A stretch of DNA of 64,000 nucleotides from assembly GCA_027459665.1 (NCBI GenBank), contig DAIDHN010000002.1, forward strand, positions 1-64,000, in the 5' to 3' direction. The notes beneath the pieces were generated by a model that saw nothing but the letters and a program-made list of their open reading frames with translations, searched no databases and was not told where the DNA came from. This DNA is from Chthonomonadaceae bacterium (GTDB lineage Bacteria > Armatimonadota > Chthonomonadetes > Chthonomonadales > Chthonomonadaceae). This document shows, in pieces, positions 60,803 through 64,000 of this stretch (position 1 is the first letter of the stretch; the number at the start of each line of letters is the position of its first letter). A program made the position numbers and the translations under genes.

Positions 60803-62563
60803 ATGTCTTCTGACCTGCCAGAATCCAAACTAGAGTTAACTGAGAACCATTCTCAACACAATGCTCCCTGGCGAAGCAAACGACTGCAATATATTGCAGA
60901 TACACTTAGTACTCTTTCGCTCTCCGAACCAAACAAGGATTCTTGTGAAATCGCAGAGAGGATCAGCCATGCTTTCAATGCACATGCCTGTATTATTAGA
61001 ATGCTTTCTGAAGCAGAATTACAGCTGCTTGGACACTATGGCGTAGACTTGGATCGTCTACTTTTTTCTATCCCTGCCGATGTCGGCATCGGAAGAGAAA
61101 TGATACAAAAATGCATACCGATTCTTCTCAACAACCCCGCCAGTCAGCCAGCGATTCTCTCTAATGTAAATACCCTCATACCCGCCGATTACTTTACAGC
61201 ATACGCCGGGGCTCCATTGCGTTTCAAGGAAGAAATCATGGGCTTGATTGGCATTTACCATAGAGATGCAGCAAAAACCTTCACAGAAGAAGACCTGACA
61301 GACTTGCAGATGGTGGCTAATCATTTGGCTGTGATGCTCGTCAACTACAAACTAAACCAGCAGCTCATCGAAAAGAACAGACAACTCGATTCTGAAATCA
61401 GAATACGTATACAGGCGGAAAAACAATTTCAACTGGTTGAGAAAATGGAATCTATCGGTCGTCTGGCTGGCGGTATGGCCCATGATTTCAATAATCTGCT
61501 CACTGCTATTTCTGGCTATGCCGAAATGGCATACGATGAAATTAAAGACGACAGCGTTGCACAGCAGTACTTGCGCAGCCTGCAGCAAACGGTTGACAAA
61601 GCATCTAATCTAACCTCTAGCCTGATGGCATTTGCAAGAAAACAGCCGGGCATCAACACCTCAATCGATCTGAATACGTGCATTGAAGAAATCACACACC
61701 TCTTTGCCCCTCTTACCAGCAGCGAAATAACGATCTCGTTCAATTTGCATACCTCTGAATGCATTGTGGAGGCAGATGCCGCAAGAATAGATCAGATTCT
61801 CATGAACATGCTTGTTAATGCACGAGATGCTATGCCCCAGGGGGGAGTAATTACGCTGGAAACCAGCATCTGCAGCTTCACAAATGCAGAAGCAAAACAA
61901 ATTGGCTTGCATCATGCGGGGCGTTATGTTCTGCTCAAAGTATCTGATACCGGTGAAGGTATGACTGATGAAGTAATGGAACATATCTTTGAGCCATTCT
62001 TCACAACCCGCCCACAAGGCAGAGGAACCGGGCTTGGCTTAGCCTCTTGCTATGGCATAGTACAGCAGTACAATGGGATAATTCATGTACAGAGTGCGCC
62101 TCAGAAGGGCACTGTCTTTTCAATCTACCTGCCATACAGCAGTCAGCGCAATGTAGAACCGCCCAAAACCAAGCATTCCAGCCAAACACCCCTTATCTTG
62201 CTGGTTGAGGATGACCCTCACGTGAGAGAAATTGTCTCCAAAACACTAAGAACAGGAGATACAAGACTGATTGCGGCAGAAAATGGTCTCATTGCCCTCG
62301 AACTTGCAAGACAAAGTGCAGCAAAAATAGATTTGCTGATCACAGATATCAGAATGCCCCAAATGAACGGCATCGAACTGGCGGAAAGACTGATTGCCGT
62401 AGATAAAATTACAAGGGTACTCTTCATTTCAGGATACGCAGATGGAGAAAAACCTACCCTTTCTACTGCACATCATGCCGAATTCCTGGCAAAACCGTTC
62501 ACTCCAAAAGCCCTCAGAGCAATCGTGCAAAAAATACTGTCCCAAAACCAGACAACAACATAA
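60803..62563 (+). CDS. GAF-domain hybrid histidine kinase with receiver
   Basis: 586 residues. A GAF-type sensor (about 30-180) is followed by a coiled coil and a kinase core with H-box [21 protein letters not shown]-box [13 protein letters not shown]1 VSDTGEGM and G2 [15 protein letters not shown]. The C-terminal receiver has LVEDDP, phospho-acceptor Asp in [20 protein letters not shown] (in part), and LAKPF. No membrane helix and no DNA-binding output, so it acts in the cytosol, probably passing phosphate to an unseen partner. GGAG 10 bases before the ATG. Same general plan as the kinase at 45.5-46.6 kb. Confidence 0.9.
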   Translation: MSSDLPESKLELTENHSQHNAPWRSKRLQYIADTLSTLSLSEPNKDSCEIAERISHAFNAHACIIRMLSEAELQLLGHYGVDLDRLLFSIPADVGIGREMIQKCIPILLNNPASQPAILSNVNTLIPADYFTAYAGAPLRFKEEIMGLIGIYHRDAAKTFTEEDLTDLQMVANHLAVMLVNYKLNQQLIEKNRQLDSEIRIRIQAEKQFQLVEKMESIGRLAGGMAHDFNNLLTAISGYAEMAYDEIKDDSVAQQYLRSLQQTVDKASNLTSSLMAFARKQPGINTSIDLNTCIEEITHLFAPLTSSEITISFNLHTSECIVEADAARIDQILMNMLVNARDAMPQGGVITLETSICSFTNAEAKQIGLHHAGRYVLLKVSDTGEGMTDEVMEHIFEPFFTTRPQGRGTGLGLASCYGIVQQYNGIIHVQSAPQKGTVFSIYLPYSSQRNVEPPKTKHSSQTPLILLVEDDPHVREIVSKTLRTGDTRLIAAENGLIALELARQSAAKIDLLITDIRMPQMNGIELAERLIAVDKITRVLFISGYADGEKPTLSTAHHAEFLAKPFTPKALRAIVQKILSQNQTTT

Positions 62564-62564
62564 A

Positions 62565-62593
62565 TTGCAAACACCACAGCAGGGTATTATAAA
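62565..62593 (+). promoter_or_regulatory. Promoter of the M1 peptidase gene
   Basis: TTGCAA (62565-62570), 17 bases, TATAAA (62588-62593); AAGGAG follows at 62608-62613. Confidence 0.5.
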
Positions 62594-62618
62594 CTATACT
62601 GCACTGCAAGGAGTTTAT

Positions 62619-64000
62619 ATGTACTGCTCTCGAATTGCACGTACTCTGTTACTGCTTTCTCTATCTGCCTGCACCCTTTTGCTCGCCAAAACGGCATTCG
62701 CCCAATTTCAATTCTTCCGAGGCAGTCCTTTTTCCGCTCCAGCCGCAGTCATGCACACAACACGACAGCGCTCGTACCATGTACAACACCTCAAGGTTGT
62801 ACTCAACATTCAGCCGAAAACTCATTCTGCACTATGCTCTGCTACTAATACCCTTACGCCGCTTCGCACTCATCTGCTCATGATAGAATTAGACGCAGGC
62901 GCCAGCCTCCAAATACAAGACTGTTTCATAGATGGCCTGCGCGCACTGTATGTACACAACAAAGCGAAACTTGACATCACTGCCCCCTTCCCTCTTAAAA
63001 CGGGCCATTGGTATAAAGTAAAAGTGAATTACCTGCTGCCTGGCCCTACTGGCCGCGGCGGGGTAAATGGATCCGAGGGGTTTAACTGGGCAGGGCCAGA
63101 TAAACAGCACCCCAAAAGAGTTCCGCAGTTCTATACTCAGGGAGAAACCGAATACAATCACAATTGGGTGCCGTGTTACGATTTTCCCAATGACAAATGT
63201 ACTACAGAAACCATTACAACAGTGCCAGAAAACTGGTTGGTGATAGGTAACGGTACACTGGTGCAGAACATACCTCATCCAGCTCAACATACAAGAACTT
63301 ACCACTGGGTTATGAACCAGCCACAGTCTACGTACTTACTTTCACTCGATGGTGGACTGCTTTCTCTGCGCAAAGGCGAATGGAGGGGAATACCACTCTA
63401 CTACACCGCCCCCAAGGGGCAGGGCAAAGACCTGCTGCCCTCGTATGGCAATCTGCCAGACGAGCTTTCATTTTTTTCCGATATTCTCAATTACAAATTT
63501 GCATGGCCAAAGTACGCAGAAGATGCTGTATACGACTTCAATGGCGGTATGGAAAACGTTAGCGCCACCACGCTAGATAACCATCTGAATGACTATCGAA
63601 GCGGAACTTATCCTCTTTCCAGCCTGACCTCTCATGAGCTGGCGCATCAGTGGTTTGGAGACCTCATTACCTGTCAGAATTGGGGCAATATTTGGCTCAA
63701 CGAAGGGTTTGCAAACTTTTTTGATGCACTCTACCTCAATCATGCTTTTGGCAGAAATGCCTTCCTGGCAGAAAAAGAAAGTTTCCTCAGAGGCTATCTA
63801 TTTGAAACACATAGATATGAGCGCCCAATTGTAACCGAATTCTACGCACGTCCCTCTGTCATGTTTGATGCCACCACCTACGACAAGGGCGCTCTGGTGC
63901 TTGCCATGCTTTACCATAGGCTTGGGCACAAGGTATTCTTCAAGGCACTGCACAACTACCTCAAAGAATACCAGTACAAAAATGCCAACACGCTTGAACT
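62619..64000 (+). CDS. M1-family metallopeptidase, secreted (3' part outside window)
   Basis: The first 460 residues of a zinc aminopeptidase; it continues past the right edge. A signal peptide (about 1-27) ends at AFA-Q. The family beta-saddle is followed by the exopeptidase motif FNGGMENVSATT and the zinc site HELAHQWFGD with the second Glu in WLNEGFANFF (HExxH-x18-E). Probably releases N-terminal amino acids from peptides outside the inner membrane. AAGGAG 5 bases before the ATG at 62619. No shift in codon use. Confidence 0.92.
   Translation, partial: MYCSRIARTLLLLSLSACTLLLAKTAFAQFQFFRGSPFSAPAAVMHTTRQRSYHVQHLKVVLNIQPKTHSALCSATNTLTPLRTHLLMIELDAGASLQIQDCFIDGLRALYVHNKAKLDITAPFPLKTGHWYKVKVNYLLPGPTGRGGVNGSEGFNWAGPDKQHPKRVPQFYTQGETEYNHNWVPCYDFPNDKCTTETITTVPENWLVIGNGTLVQNIPHPAQHTRTYHWVMNQPQSTYLLSLDGGLLSLRKGEWRGIPLYYTAPKGQGKDLLPSYGNLPDELSFFSDILNYKFAWPKYAEDAVYDFNGGMENVSATTLDNHLNDYRSGTYPLSSLTSHELAHQWFGDLITCQNWGNIWLNEGFANFFDALYLNHAFGRNAFLAEKESFLRGYLFETHRYERPIVTEFYARPSVMFDATTYDKGALVLAMLYHRLGHKVFFKALHNYLKEYQYKNANTLE

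Noticed and set aside
1-64000. CRISPR arrays, insertion sequences, prophage genes, rRNA
   Set aside because: No regularly spaced repeats, transposase, integrase, phage structural genes or rRNA sequence were seen on either strand.

Overview
The window looks like chromosomal DNA of a diderm, free-living heterotroph. The best guess is an Armatimonadota (Chthonomonas/Capsulimonas-like) bacterium. That placement is inference. It rests on a secreted protein with one SLH domain and a collagen-like stretch at the left edge, a regulator / DUF1559 prepilin-like protein / tiny membrane protein triad, gmhA (heptose for LPS), bacterial alpha-2-macroglobulin, and many secreted glycoside hydrolases. No phage, insertion sequence, CRISPR array or rRNA operon was seen. 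Genes are tightly packed, often with ATGA or GTGA overlaps, and TTG and GTG starts behind AGGAG-type ribosome sites are common.

Layout. 1-655: start of an SLH/collagen-like envelope protein (minus strand). 1.2-4.4 kb: fdhD plus a YdeP-type molybdopterin oxidoreductase. 4.6-5.8 kb: Y-family DNA polymerase. 5.9-8.7 kb: Co/Ni ECF importer with CbiM and the EcfT/CbiQ protein fused in one chain, and a His-tailed ATPase. 8.8-10.4 kb (minus): tRNA-dihydrouridine synthase coupled to a 68-codon ORF, and a small basic protein. 10.6-17.2 kb (plus): Gfo/Idh oxidoreductase, KTSC protein, serA, gmhA, mutY, a coiled-coil membrane protein and a DUF6062 protein. 17.2-19.8 kb (minus): GNAT acetyltransferase and GH15 glucoamylase. 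20.0-21.4 kb: a His-rich PadR regulator with a near-perfect 36-bp palindromic operator, and an O-methyltransferase. 21.4-22.5 kb (minus): GH43-like hydrolase. 22.5-25.0 kb: trpB, trpA, DUF423. 25.3-29.1 kb: prkA, yhbH and a DUF4230 protein, without spoVR. 29.2-33.1 kb: a small membrane protein, cold-shock protein, cyanase, and the GntR/LacI hybrid regulator with its DUF1559 and small membrane partners. 33.3-42.0 kb: HesB/IscA protein, an alpha/beta hydrolase, then a minus-strand operon of a polytopic membrane protein, alpha-2-macroglobulin and VanW.

42.4-49.3 kb: a secreted DUF3472/basic-secretory-protein metalloprotease, tRNA-Ser, an RluD-type pseudouridine synthase, a histidine kinase with a receiver, queF, and a phosphatase-like membrane protein. 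49.5-51.9 kb: bifunctional Rel. 52.1-56.2 kb: the most unusual cluster, with a fused E1 alpha-beta 2-oxoacid dehydrogenase, an E2 with a C-terminal Cys4 motif, and a fused carrier-protein/phosphopantetheinyl transferase. 56.3-57.8 kb: xseA and xseB. 58.3-58.4 kb: tRNA-Asp and tRNA-Val. 58.6-64 kb: a clan GH-A glycosidase, a GAF histidine kinase hybrid, and the start of an M1 aminopeptidase.

The E1-E2-carrier/PPTase set is the best candidate for an undescribed system. It looks built to oxidise a 2-oxoacid or ketose-derived unit, pass the acyl group over a lipoyl arm, and load it onto a dedicated carrier that its own transferase activates. Other notable features are the PadR operator, the metal-importer fusion, the thioester-less alpha-2-macroglobulin with VanW, and long hairpins without T-tracts placed just after stop codons.
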